Below, in pieces: positions 8,501 through 15,118 of a stretch of DNA of 22,845 nucleotides; the stretch's first letter is position 1, and each line of letters starts with the position of its first letter. Location of the stretch: assembly GCA_905236325.1 (NCBI GenBank), contig CAJOPJ010000130.1, positions 1-22,845 of the forward strand, written 5' to 3'. Source of the stretch: an uncultured Selenomonadaceae bacterium. GTDB lineage: Bacteria; Bacillota; Negativicutes; Selenomonadales; Selenomonadaceae. A program made the translations under genes and the position numbers. The notes below the pieces were generated by a model, which saw only the letters and a program-made list of their open reading frames with translations, was not told the origin of the DNA and did no database searches.

Positions 8501-9891
8501 TTGCCAATGCTTATGAATCAATTAAAAAATGCGGCGAAATTTTAGAAAAAACTGATGCCACACAAGAATTTTTTGTTGAATATCTTTCAAGACGCGGCAA
8601 GTTGGCGCGTATGAATGGTCAGCCTTTAGATTCAGCCGAAAGTTACAACAAAGCCGCACAGCTTGCTCAAGGCGACAAAAAATTTGAACTTACAAGCGCG
8701 GCACTTTCCGGAATGAATTATCTTGAAATTCCAAGTGAAGATGTTGCAGAGGCTCATTTTGAATATCAAAATCTGCTTGAAAATATTCAGCCTTACACAG
8801 AATATCATCAACGCGGCGAGAAAATTAAAGTAGGCTATCTTTCCGCAAACTTCAAGTGGACTGAAAATTTCACAACATTGCTGGGGATTATTTCTTGCCA
8901 TGACAAAGAAAAATTTGAGGTCGTTTGCTACAACCTGACAAAAAATGCCGATAATTACACAAAAATTTTTAAAAACAATGTTGAAAATTTTGTTGAGGTT
9001 CAAAATCTTTCAGCCGCCGAACTTGCAGAAAAAATTCACGCCGACAATATTGATGTTTTGGTTGACTTCACAGGTCACGGCGAAGAAAATAAATTACCTG
9101 TCTTTGCCTATAAACCTGCGCCGGTGCAAATCAGCGGAATTTGTTACGCCGCAACAACCGGTTTAAAGTCGATTGATTATTTCATCACTGACAAGACAAT
9201 AGATCTTAAAGGCGAAAATGAAAAATATTTTGCTGAAAAGCTTTTGTATTTGCCAAGCCAATTTTGTTATGCACAACGCAGTGATGCGCCGGTTTCCGAA
9301 GGTGCGCCTTGCATAAAAAATAAATTTGTCACTTTTGCAACTGTTTGCAGTTACTCAAAAATGAACGATGAAATTTTAAATATCTGGCGTATGATTCTTG
9401 AAAAAGTTCCAACTGCAAAATTGACTATGCGTGCGCCGGAATTTTCCGGAATAACAACTGTTTTACAACTTTATTACAGAATGAAAAAAATCGGCTTCAA
9501 CATGGATCAAATCAATTTTGAACCTGAAGAAGGCGATCAAATGATTGAAATGAAAAAATTTGACTTGATTTTGGATACTTATCCTTGCGTGAGCACCGGA
9601 GGAACTTTAAATGCGCTCTACATGGGGACGCCTGTTTTGACAATGTATGGCAAACGCCGCAATACGCGCTTTGGTCTTAGTATTTTACAACAAGTCGGCG
9701 CGGAAGATTTAGCTGTCGATTCAGTCGAAAAGTACATTGAACGCGCAGTTGCCATTGCCAATGACACCGAAACTTTAGATGTCCTGCATAAAAATTTGCG
9801 TCAAATGGTTGCCAATGCGCAAAATTTAGGCACAATCAATTACACCAGAATGCTCGAAGGCGCGTATAAACAGATTTTAGATAATTTGTAA
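5527..9891 (+). CDS. Giant glycosyltransferase: GT2, TPR, OGT-like (GT41), TPR, second OGT-like domain
   Basis: 1454 residues. Residues 1-about 230 are a SunS-like GT2 domain (CYIVRDNAAELKLSL, VDTGSKDQS, and DAD 84-86 as the metal/nucleotide motif). TPR-like helical repeats follow to about 545. The first OGT/SPINDLY-type domain spans about 555-910. It has H570 (GYVSPDIRRH), aligning with human OGT H498; K736 (SFNMFTK), aligning with K842; and a phosphate loop in GGGTTCDALYMGVPV. More TPR-like repeats span about 930-1090. A second OGT domain (1099-1454) keeps K1278 and GTPVLTMYG but has T1112 where H570 would be. The start is ATG 5527 after AGGAGGT at 5514-5520. nadE follows after 13 bases. 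No signal peptide or membrane segment is visible, so it is probably cytoplasmic. Glycosylation of flagellin or another surface protein is inference. The domain calls are firm. Confidence 0.88.
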   Translation: MKKIKISACYIVRDNAAELKLSLSMIKKFVDEIIVVDTGSKDQSVKVAKKFGAKVFFQDWQNDFSTPRNFALSKATGDWILFLDADEFFSKETAKNLRPAIEQVEQVKQNAIQVFLVNIDKDNRNKVKDTNFVVRIFKNNLNIHYVGKIHEELRQGEGLLQKCVTAPANVLTLYHTGYSASLTVAKAKRNLEMLLAELETTSEPQRIYCYLAECYSGVRDFENAKKYALLDIDSNGDKKIVSYRILLTISAGNNTPVEERKQFVERAIKDFPDMPEFTAELAECFAQQGNLDEAVETLKTALEKYKNYKGKIPTMFNDRLVAIAEKRMKNWEDEMRKIKPKNKKANDKNLTKLAELTQELIKEHTQTHDKEKIDKIAKQMFELEPPELVVAENTTAICVDNALVDTAEMGVNYMLKKFEPSPYVYFLRSRVYDLKRDYGNCIKYAEEALQLKGIKKMHEMMLHNILGHAYRYIGNAEKSVEHYEIDAKMNLEGVTDPGELATCQKIRREDLSNLLFSLHNVNVSREKLFEEILSYNKLHQYEVPYDHFYKTHPRHEKIRLGYVSPDIRRHVVAFFSYAFFLSYDKSKFEVYIYARNGEDNVTKFFEQNVDHYTNIRFDTVPVAAEKIKNDEIDILIDLSGHTANNCLETLAYKPAPIQISGIGWFNTTGFKPVDYFIVDKFTDPVGLNEKFFTEKMLRLQHSHFCYMWHDAPEPISPAPCTKKGFVTFVSFNMFTKVTDEMMRIWAKIMKAVPSARFLVKSKSFRDEYGTNYVLERLKAADFPIDRLDYEQDEPKYLHRYNDTDIALDTFPYPGGGTTCDALYMGVPVITLVGDRHNSRFGYSLLHNMGLDELCAFNEEEYIKIAVDLANDWDRIRDYHLTLRRRMQTSPIMDDIIYMAEVEAAYEKIYNAWINGEELPDFPQDAPEVTPELSEEFYNRAQNYLALNIQNKNQINTKRALYYFEQAAQCNTTPRAAEIYLHLSDCQQELLDFANAYESIKKCGEILEKTDATQEFFVEYLSRRGKLARMNGQPLDSAESYNKAAQLAQGDKKFELTSAALSGMNYLEIPSEDVAEAHFEYQNLLENIQPYTEYHQRGEKIKVGYLSANFKWTENFTTLLGIISCHDKEKFEVVCYNLTKNADNYTKIFKNNVENFVEVQNLSAAELAEKIHADNIDVLVDFTGHGEENKLPVFAYKPAPVQISGICYAATTGLKSIDYFITDKTIDLKGENEKYFAEKLLYLPSQFCYAQRSDAPVSEGAPCIKNKFVTFATVCSYSKMNDEILNIWRMILEKVPTAKLTMRAPEFSGITTVLQLYYRMKKIGFNMDQINFEPEEGDQMIEMKKFDLILDTYPCVSTGGTLNALYMGTPVLTMYGKRRNTRFGLSILQQVGAEDLAVDSVEKYIERAVAIANDTETLDVLHKNLRQMVANAQNLGTINYTRMLEGAYKQILDNL

Positions 9892-9904
9892 GGAGCTGAT
9901 AAAT

Positions 9905-11341
9905 TTGAAAATCGCAATCGCACAAATTGAAGTCGTTGCCGGTCAAGTTGAACGCAACGCAAAAAAAATGCTTAACTTCATTGCCCAAGCAAAAAATCAA
10001 CAAGCTGAAGTTATAATTTTTCCTGAATTTGCGCTTACAGGAAAATTTGTCGGCAGAAATTTTCAGCAGGAAAGTTTTATAAATGACTGCAAATTTTGGC
10101 AAAAAAAAATACAGGACGCTGCCGATAAAAATAATTTACAGCTAATAATCGACGCTGAAAAAACTACAAACTTACCAATTACAAATTACCAACTTTCCTG
10201 CGTTGGTATTCAAAATAAAGGCAAAACAATTTACACATTCGCAGGCGAAAGTAAAATTTTCAATTCACACGGCAAGGTTGTTATGCAGGCAAAATCTTTT
10301 GCTGAAGATTTATTGATTGTCGATTCTGAAAAAATTGATTCAATGGCTGAACTTGAAATTCCGGCGCAATCTGAAGTTGAAAAAAATTATCGCACAGTTA
10401 GATTCGGCACTGAAAAATTTCTGCAACAAATAAATATGCAAAAAGTTGTTATCGGCATTTCCGGCGGAATTGACAGCGCAGTTGCCGCCGCACTTTATAC
10501 TGACATTCTTGGCGCAAAAAATGTTTTTCTTGTAAATATGCCCAGCAAATTTAATTCAGCAACGACGCGTGGACTCAGTGAACAGCTTGCAAAAAATCTT
10601 GGCTGCAATTATTGCGTCCTGCCGATTCAAGATTCTGTTGACTACACTGTTAAGCAATTGGAAGGCGCAGATTTTAAAATTTCTGACTTTGTGAAAGAAA
10701 ATATTCAAGCGCGTGATAGAAGTTCAAGAATTTTGGCGGCAGTTGCAGCTTCAATCGGTGCAGTTTTTACCTGCAACGCCAACAAAGCCGAAACTACTGT
10801 CGGCTATGCAACTTTGTATGGCGACGAAGCCGGTTTTCTATGCGCATTGGCTGACCTGTGGAAGTTCCAAATTTACGCGCTGGCAGATTATTTCAATTCC
10901 GAAGTTTACAAGCGCGAAGTCATTCCGCAAGGAATTATTGACATTGTGCCGAGTGCCGAATTATCTACAAATCAAAATGTGGACGAAGGCAAGGGCGATC
11001 CGCTGAAATATCCTTACCACGACTTTTTATTCCGCGCTTTTGTTGAAAAAAATCTTGCGCCGGAAGAGATTTTAAAACTCTACAGCGAAGGCAATTTGGA
11101 AAGTGAAATTGGTTGCGCGGCAGGTTTGGTTAAAAAATATTTTCCGACTGCTAAGGATTTTACTGACGACTTGGAGCATTGGTGGAATTTATTTACAGGT
11201 ATGTCAGTTGCAAAGCGTATTCAGTCGCCGCCAATTTTGGCTGTAAGTTCCTGTCCTTTCGGCAGTGATTTTTCTGAATCGCAAAATCTGCCTTACCTGA
11301 CTCAAGGTTACAAAAATTTAAAAGCTGAATTGCTTGGTTAA
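9905..11341 (+). CDS. nadE: NAD+ synthetase with an internally shortened glutaminase domain
   Basis: 478 residues. The C-terminal synthetase amidates deamido-NAD+ using ATP; its P-loop is SGGIDS at 186-191, and further motifs are CNANKAETTVGYATLYGDEAG, IVPSAELS and KYPYHDF. The N-terminus begins as a nitrilase-type glutaminase (MKIAIAQIEVVAG, with the first catalytic Glu, E41, in FPEFALTGK). After residue 86, however, the sequence jumps to what resembles the end of that domain (CVGIQNKGKTIYTFAGESK). The middle part with the catalytic Lys and the Cys nucleophile is not seen. Glutamine-dependent enzymes are usually 540 residues or more. Residues 87-97 are encoded by a heptad repeat array. The synthetase is probably still active but ammonia-dependent (inference). 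The start is TTG 9905, after AAGGAGCTGAT at 9890-9900. It is co-directional with the OGT gene, 13 bases away. Confidence 0.9.
   Translation: MKIAIAQIEVVAGQVERNAKKMLNFIAQAKNQQAEVIIFPEFALTGKFVGRNFQQESFINDCKFWQKKIQDAADKNNLQLIIDAEKTTNLPITNYQLSCVGIQNKGKTIYTFAGESKIFNSHGKVVMQAKSFAEDLLIVDSEKIDSMAELEIPAQSEVEKNYRTVRFGTEKFLQQINMQKVVIGISGGIDSAVAAALYTDILGAKNVFLVNMPSKFNSATTRGLSEQLAKNLGCNYCVLPIQDSVDYTVKQLEGADFKISDFVKENIQARDRSSRILAAVAASIGAVFTCNANKAETTVGYATLYGDEAGFLCALADLWKFQIYALADYFNSEVYKREVIPQGIIDIVPSAELSTNQNVDEGKGDPLKYPYHDFLFRAFVEKNLAPEEILKLYSEGNLESEIGCAAGLVKKYFPTAKDFTDDLEHWWNLFTGMSVAKRIQSPPILAVSSCPFGSDFSESQNLPYLTQGYKNLKAELLG
10164..10195 (-). repeat. Heptad repeat array inside nadE
   Basis: On the minus strand this reads as about four units of the form (A/G)TTKGTA: GTTGGTA, ATTTGTA, ATTGGTA, then AGTTTGTA. 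The arrays at 17291 and 19718 carry related units on the plus strand. In this orientation no frame contains a stop codon, so nadE reads through it as residues 87-97. It sits where the glutaminase domain appears to have lost its middle. Confidence 0.65.
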
Positions 11342-11361
11342 AAATTATTTCGCAACAAAAA

Positions 11362-11394
11362 ATCCCGGCTCAAATTGAGTCGGGATAATTTTTT
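11362..11394. terminator. Bidirectional rho-independent terminator between nadE and rpsT
   Basis: The 10-bp stem ATCCCGGCTC / GAGTCGGGAT contains one G-U pair and a 5-base loop (AAATT). Six T's at 11389-11394 follow on the plus strand, and a complementary A-run at 11356-11362 gives a T-run on the minus strand. It can end both nadE and rpsT transcripts. The rpsT stop codon lies within the plus-strand T-run. Confidence 0.85.
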
Positions 11395-11659
11395 AAGCCT
11401 GCATTGCGTTGACTTTTAAAGCTAATTTAGATTTTTTGCGTGCTGCTGCATTTTTGTGAATTGTGTTATTAGCAGCTGCTTGGTCTAAGGCTTTATGTGC
11501 GAGTGGCAGAAGTCTTTTAGCTTCCTCCACGTCGTTATTTGCAATAGCAACCATCAAGTCTTTGCGTGCTTTGCGGATTCTGTCTTTTTCCGCAAGGTTA
11601 CGCAAATGTCTTTTTCTGTCCTTCTTGATAGACTTCATTGAAGATTTAATGTTAGGCAA
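11393..11659 (-). CDS. rpsT: 30S ribosomal protein S20
   Basis: 88 residues, normal length, basic and helical. It begins MPNIKSSMKSIKKDRKR and contains LPLAHKALDQAAANNTIHKN near the C-terminus. S20 binds 16S rRNA and helps assemble the small subunit. The start codon is TTG 11659, with AAAGGAG at 11669-11675 and a 9-base spacing. E. coli rpsT also starts with UUG, where it is linked to feedback control of translation; whether that applies here is inference. The gene has its own strong promoter at 11702-11730 and ends at the bidirectional terminator shared with nadE. Confidence 0.97.
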   Translation of the reverse strand: MPNIKSSMKSIKKDRKRHLRNLAEKDRIRKARKDLMVAIANNDVEEAKRLLPLAHKALDQAAANNTIHKNAAARKKSKLALKVNAMQA

Positions 11660-11701
11660 AGTTTAAAACTCCTTTCGATAAACAAAATTTCACATTGACA
11701 A

Positions 11702-11730
11702 AATATAGCACACGCGTTTGAAAAAATCAA
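11702..11730 (-). promoter_or_regulatory. Strong predicted promoter of rpsT
   Basis: On the minus strand: -35 TTGATT, a 17-base spacer, then -10 TATATT preceded by TGC (extended -10). RNA would start near 11695, giving a leader of about 35 bases before TTG 11659. The -35 overlaps the acpS stop codon and the T-rich tail of the predicted acpS terminator. Confidence 0.75.
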
Positions 11731-11744
11731 GCACTAAGTAGTGC
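11720..11744 (-). terminator. Possible terminator of the motA-motB-acpS operon
   Basis: On the minus strand GCACTACTTAGTGC is a perfect inverted repeat, with a 5-bp stem and 4-base loop (or 6 bp with 2). TTGATTTTTTC follows. The hairpin covers the last acpS codons, the stop falls in the T-rich tail, and that tail doubles as the rpsT -35 region. The stem is short, so termination may be partial. Confidence 0.4.
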
Positions 11745-12095
11745 AGTTGCAGTTGCAAAGTCTTTTGAATGGCTTAAAGTGATAAAAATTTTTTCAACGC
11801 CGATAGATTTTGCAAAATTTGCTGCCTTGCCGTGCAAAAAAATTTCAGGCTTACCTTGCTGATTATTTTTAATTTCGACATCAGTTAATGAAGTGAAAAT
11901 TCCTGTACCGAAGGCCTTAAAAACAGCTTCTTTAGCAGCCCAGCGTGCGGCATATGAACTTGCAGATTGTTTGCCACGACTTTCGCAATAATTTTGTTCA
12001 GCAGTTGTGAAGACTTTTTGCTTAAAAAAATCACGCCCGACAGCTTGGCGGACGCGTTCAATTTCTATAATGTCAGTTCCAATTCCGATAATCAT
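11727..12095 (-). CDS. acpS: Holo-[acyl-carrier-protein] synthase
   Basis: 122 residues, normal length. It transfers 4'-phosphopantetheine from CoA to acyl carrier protein in the cytoplasm. The metal-binding residues of the family are visible: D8 in GIGTDIIEIERV and E56 in RWAAKEAVFKAFGTG. The C-terminal SHSKDFATATALL is also typical. ATG 12095 overlaps the motB stop as ATGA, so translation is probably coupled to motB. Its product is needed for the fatty acids handled by FabZ, encoded about 6 kb away. Confidence 0.95.
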   Translation of the reverse strand: MIIGIGTDIIEIERVRQAVGRDFFKQKVFTTAEQNYCESRGKQSASSYAARWAAKEAVFKAFGTGIFTSLTDVEIKNNQQGKPEIFLHGKAANFAKSIGVEKIFITLSHSKDFATATALLSA

Positions 12096-12889
12096 TTTGC
12101 CACAAGATCTGTATCAGATTGATTGTAAACGCCTTCGTTGGGATTGAAAGCCAAAGTCCGCGCAATTAAAATTTCGACGCGGCGATTGAGCTGTTTATTT
12201 TCCGGCGTGTCATTCATTGCGATTGGTCGATATTCGCCGTAACCGATAGCTGAAAATCTTGCAGGATTCAGGTCTGAATTTATTGACAGCAAATATTTCA
12301 TGAAAGTCATTGCGCGAACGGAACTAAGTTCCCAGTTTGAAGGAAATTGCGCTGTATTGATTGGGTCGGTATCTGTGTGACCGGAAATTAAGACGCGTTC
12401 AGGTACAGCAGCCAAAAGTCCTGCAACAACCGGACCGATGCGTTGTGACTCAGGAACAAGTTCTGCTGAGCCGGAAGGAAACAATGCGCGTTCTTTAATG
12501 CGAATCATCAAGCCTTCTTCGACAAGTTGCGTTGAAAGTTGATCTTCCAGCGAATTTTGCTGAATATAGGCTTCAAGTTGCTGTTGAATATCTTCAAGTG
12601 ACTGATTTTCTTTCAAGTAAGCCTCATTGCCGTGATCTTCGGTTGACATCATTTGGCGTTGCATACTCATATTTGGACCGGCGTTGTCAAAAAATGAAGG
12701 ACCACCAATGTTGAACGCTGCAGAGAAGGCTTGCGCCAACTGTTGCAATTTTTCTGAGTCAGGTTTAGCGTTAATTGCAAACAGCGCGATAAACAACGCC
12801 AAAAGCAAAGTCATCAAGTCTGAGTATGGCAAAAGCCAAGCCTCACTGGCTTCTTCTTCATGTTTTTTGCCGCGTTTCTTTTTAGCCAT
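12092..12889 (-). CDS. motB: Flagellar motor stator protein MotB
   Basis: 265 residues. After a basic cytoplasmic N-terminus (MAKKKRGKK), one membrane helix carries the proton-binding aspartate D24 in LLPYSDLMTLLLALFIALFA. The C-terminal half is an OmpA-like peptidoglycan-binding domain (LFPSGSAELVPES, ISGHTDTDPI, NWELSSVRAM, GYGEYRPIA, NRRVEILI). It forms the stator with MotA and anchors it to the cell wall. ATG 12889 follows AAAGGA with about 10 bases between. It lies 28 bases downstream of motA and overlaps acpS by 4 bases. Proton versus sodium coupling cannot be fixed from sequence alone. Confidence 0.95.
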   Translation of the reverse strand: MAKKKRGKKHEEEASEAWLLPYSDLMTLLLALFIALFAINAKPDSEKLQQLAQAFSAAFNIGGPSFFDNAGPNMSMQRQMMSTEDHGNEAYLKENQSLEDIQQQLEAYIQQNSLEDQLSTQLVEEGLMIRIKERALFPSGSAELVPESQRIGPVVAGLLAAVPERVLISGHTDTDPINTAQFPSNWELSSVRAMTFMKYLLSINSDLNPARFSAIGYGEYRPIAMNDTPENKQLNRRVEILIARTLAFNPNEGVYNQSDTDLVAK

Positions 12890-12917
12890 AGAAAAATTTT
12901 CCTTTCGTTGTTAAATA

Positions 12918-13694
12918 TTATTCGCTGCCTTTGATAGCTTCGCGTTCTTTCTGCGGAATGAAAACCATCAATTTAGCTTCGATAGCTGTTGGCGAATCAC
13001 CGGCTTGCAGTGAAAGAATACCTTCAATAATCATGCGTTTGTGACTGATTTCATTTGCAGATTTGACTTTCAGCTTGTTAGCGAAAGGCAACCAGATAAC
13101 ATAACCTGTAAAGATACCAAGAATTGTTGCGATAAACGCTGCCGAGATAGCGTGACCAAGTTTGTTAACATCTGACAAGTCGGCAAGTGCGGCGATAAGA
13201 CCGACAACCGCACCCAAAACGCCCAGTGTCGGCGCGTAAGTACCTGCCTGTGTTAAAATTGAACGCGCTTCTGCATGGCGTTCTTCCATTACAGCAAGTT
13301 CTGCGTCCAAAACATCGCTGACAAACTCAGGATCCATACCATCAATAACCATGCTCAAGCCGTTGCGGAAGAATGGGTCGTTGATATCTTGAACTTTGCC
13401 TTCAAGCGCCAAAATACCTTCACGACGCGCAACTTGTGCAAGTTCGATAAATGTTTTTAATAAATCGCCTTTGCTGCCGAAGTCATCCGCGTGAAACAAA
13501 ATTTTGAACAGCGTAGGCAGTTTGGTAACAACGTCCATTGGGAACGCGTTCAGCAAGCAGGAGAAAGTTCCGCCGATGATAATCAAGAACGCTGCGGGGT
13601 TTGCCATTGACGACAGCGGCGCGCCTTTAATAATCATACCGACAAAAACTGAAATAAGTCCTGCAACAATACCTATGACTGTAGACTTTTCCAA
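12918..13694 (-). CDS. motA: Flagellar motor stator protein MotA
   Basis: 258 residues, usual for Gram-positive-type MotA. Four hydrophobic segments are visible, near residues 5-23, 33-52, 150-172 and 182-205. The cytoplasmic loop holds ARREGILALEGKVQD and DPFFRNGLSMVIDGMD. Helix 3 carries the conserved proline region TYAPTLGVLGAVVGLIAAL. It is the ion-channel partner of MotB. The start is TTG 13694, preceded by AAGGGGAG with 8 bases spacing. There is no closer in-frame ATG that keeps the first membrane helix. Two TTCGAA-centred palindromes lie just upstream. Confidence 0.95.
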   Translation of the reverse strand: MEKSTVIGIVAGLISVFVGMIIKGAPLSSMANPAAFLIIIGGTFSCLLNAFPMDVVTKLPTLFKILFHADDFGSKGDLLKTFIELAQVARREGILALEGKVQDINDPFFRNGLSMVIDGMDPEFVSDVLDAELAVMEERHAEARSILTQAGTYAPTLGVLGAVVGLIAALADLSDVNKLGHAISAAFIATILGIFTGYVIWLPFANKLKVKSANEISHKRMIIEGILSLQAGDSPTAIEAKLMVFIPQKEREAIKGSE

Positions 13695-13706
13695 GATACC
13701 AGCTCC

Positions 13707-13735
13707 CCTTCGAAGGTTAAAATAAATTTCGAAAT
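13707..13735. promoter_or_regulatory. Pair of TTCGAA palindromes upstream of motA
   Basis: Two perfect 10-bp palindromes, CCTTCGAAGG (13707-13716) and ATTTCGAAAT (13726-13735), have centres 19 bp apart, close to two helical turns. They lie in the motA leader, and the first touches the ribosome binding site. They could be paired operator half-sites or a leader RNA structure. No known regulator is recognised. Confidence 0.35.
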
Positions 13736-13790
13736 ATTTTTATTAGTTATTCAATGCAGAATAAAAATTCCCTGCAAGTAAAAAAATTTT

Positions 13791-15080
13791 TTATTTAATA
13801 ACACGCGCCGTTAAAAAAATCATCAATTCAGTTTCTGAATGACTGCGCCTGTGATTTTTAAAAAGCGCACCTAAAATTGGTAAGTCGCCAAGAAATGGAA
13901 TTTTACTAAAACTGCGGCTTTCCTCTGAACTGATAAGTCCGCCAATAATCATTGGTTCGCCGTCTTGCAAAGTGACAGTTGTATCTGCCGTGCGCTTATT
14001 AAATCTATATGCCTTCAAATCTTCGACATATTGCGGCGTGCTGACTTCTGTATGAATTGTTGCGGTAATTGTGCCGTCGCTGTTGATTCTGGGCGTATAG
14101 CGCAAAATAATTCCTGCGTCGCGGTATTCAATGGAAGTTGTTGTTGTTGAATTTGTAGTTGAGACTTTCGGCACGGGAACTGAACTTCCAACATTTATTA
14201 CAGCTTCGCGTCCTTGAATTGTAGTTACATTCGGTCGCGAAAGAATTTCTGCTTTACCGTCAGTTACAAGTGCATTTAATTTTGCGCCATAATACCACTC
14301 AAAAGGCACTCCGGCAGGTCCGCGTCCAAATTGCAAAATTCCATAGCCTGTATTGTCGTTTGATTGGCGCGTATATTCTTCGGTTATAATTACTCTGCCA
14401 TTGCTGGTTTCGTCAACTTCAATATCGCGTTCAGGATATTGCGGCACACTTGACCACATCCATTCTACGCCTAAATTTTTGCCGGCATTTTTGTCTATAG
14501 CTACAATTTTTGCTTCAACTGAAACTTGCTTAAGTTCAATATCCAAAGTTTCAAGCAAATCTTGTGCGCGTTCATATTCAGCTTGCGTGCCATACAAAAT
14601 AAGCGCGTTGACATCTGAATTTATCAAAACGCGACTGCTATTGTTTTCAGAAATTTTTTGTTCAGTTTCAGAATTATTTTCAGCGTTGGAATTATTTTCA
14701 GCAATCGGCACATCAAGCGACATTATTACAGCTTGTCGCAAAAATTCTGCGTCGCCGAACTTGATTGGCAAAACAAAACTTTCGCGCAGTGAATTATTTG
14801 CCGCCGCTGTTAAAATATAAACTCTGCCTTCGTGCGTGATATTTAAATTATTTGTTCGCGCAATAATTTCCAAAATTTTTTCCGGCTCCAAATTATTCAA
14901 CGCAACTGAAATTTTTCCCGAAACTGAATTGTCCAGTGAAAGATTTAATCTGCCGGCTTTAGCAATCATCATAATTGTTGCGCGTAAGTCTGCGTCGTGA
15001 ACATTTAAAGTCATCGGCGCGGCTTGAACTGTATTACAAATGAAAACAGCCGTCGCAACAATTGACAAAAATTTTTTCAT
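13791..15080 (-). CDS. Outer-membrane secretin (PilQ/GspD family)
   Basis: 429 residues. A signal peptide is visible (MKKFLSIVATAVFICNTVQA, cleavage before APMTL). An STN/secretin N-domain follows (NVHDADLRATIMMIAKAG to about residue 85), then a second N-domain with an Asn/Ser/Glu-rich loop near residues 125-150, then the secretin pore domain (ILSRPNVTTIQGREA, VGSSVPVP, GIILRYTPRI, GEPMIIGGLIS, IPFLGDLPILGALFK). It is expected to form a gated outer-membrane channel for type IV pili, type II secretion or DNA uptake. It is short for the family, and no partner genes are adjacent. The start is ATG 15080, with GGAG 10 bases upstream. A longer frame from 15128 would begin upstream of the predicted RNA start. 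Confidence 0.88.
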   Translation of the reverse strand: MKKFLSIVATAVFICNTVQAAPMTLNVHDADLRATIMMIAKAGRLNLSLDNSVSGKISVALNNLEPEKILEIIARTNNLNITHEGRVYILTAAANNSLRESFVLPIKFGDAEFLRQAVIMSLDVPIAENNSNAENNSETEQKISENNSSRVLINSDVNALILYGTQAEYERAQDLLETLDIELKQVSVEAKIVAIDKNAGKNLGVEWMWSSVPQYPERDIEVDETSNGRVIITEEYTRQSNDNTGYGILQFGRGPAGVPFEWYYGAKLNALVTDGKAEILSRPNVTTIQGREAVINVGSSVPVPKVSTTNSTTTTSIEYRDAGIILRYTPRINSDGTITATIHTEVSTPQYVEDLKAYRFNKRTADTTVTLQDGEPMIIGGLISSEESRSFSKIPFLGDLPILGALFKNHRRSHSETELMIFLTARVIK

Positions 15081-15118
15081 TGTCAATATCTCCAGTTTGT
15101 GAATTTTATCTGAATTGA

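Noticed and set aside
8053..9003. Minus-strand open frames opposite the giant glycosyltransferase
   Set aside because: They are Phe/Ile/Lys-rich shadows of the AT-rich coding strand with no supporting start signals.
10164..10195. A CRISPR-like or IS-derived repeat in nadE
   Set aside because: Units are 7 bases without unique spacers, and there are no terminal inverted repeats or transposase; a short tandem array describes it better.
13736..13790. Terminator hairpin between the secretin and motA
   Set aside because: TGCAG/CTGCA with a bulged GAAT/ATTC stem is weak and has no T-run directly after it.
14353..14820. Plus-strand open frame of 155 codons opposite the secretin gene
   Set aside because: It is antisense to a well-supported secretin coding sequence, has no ribosome binding site and has no recognisable protein features.
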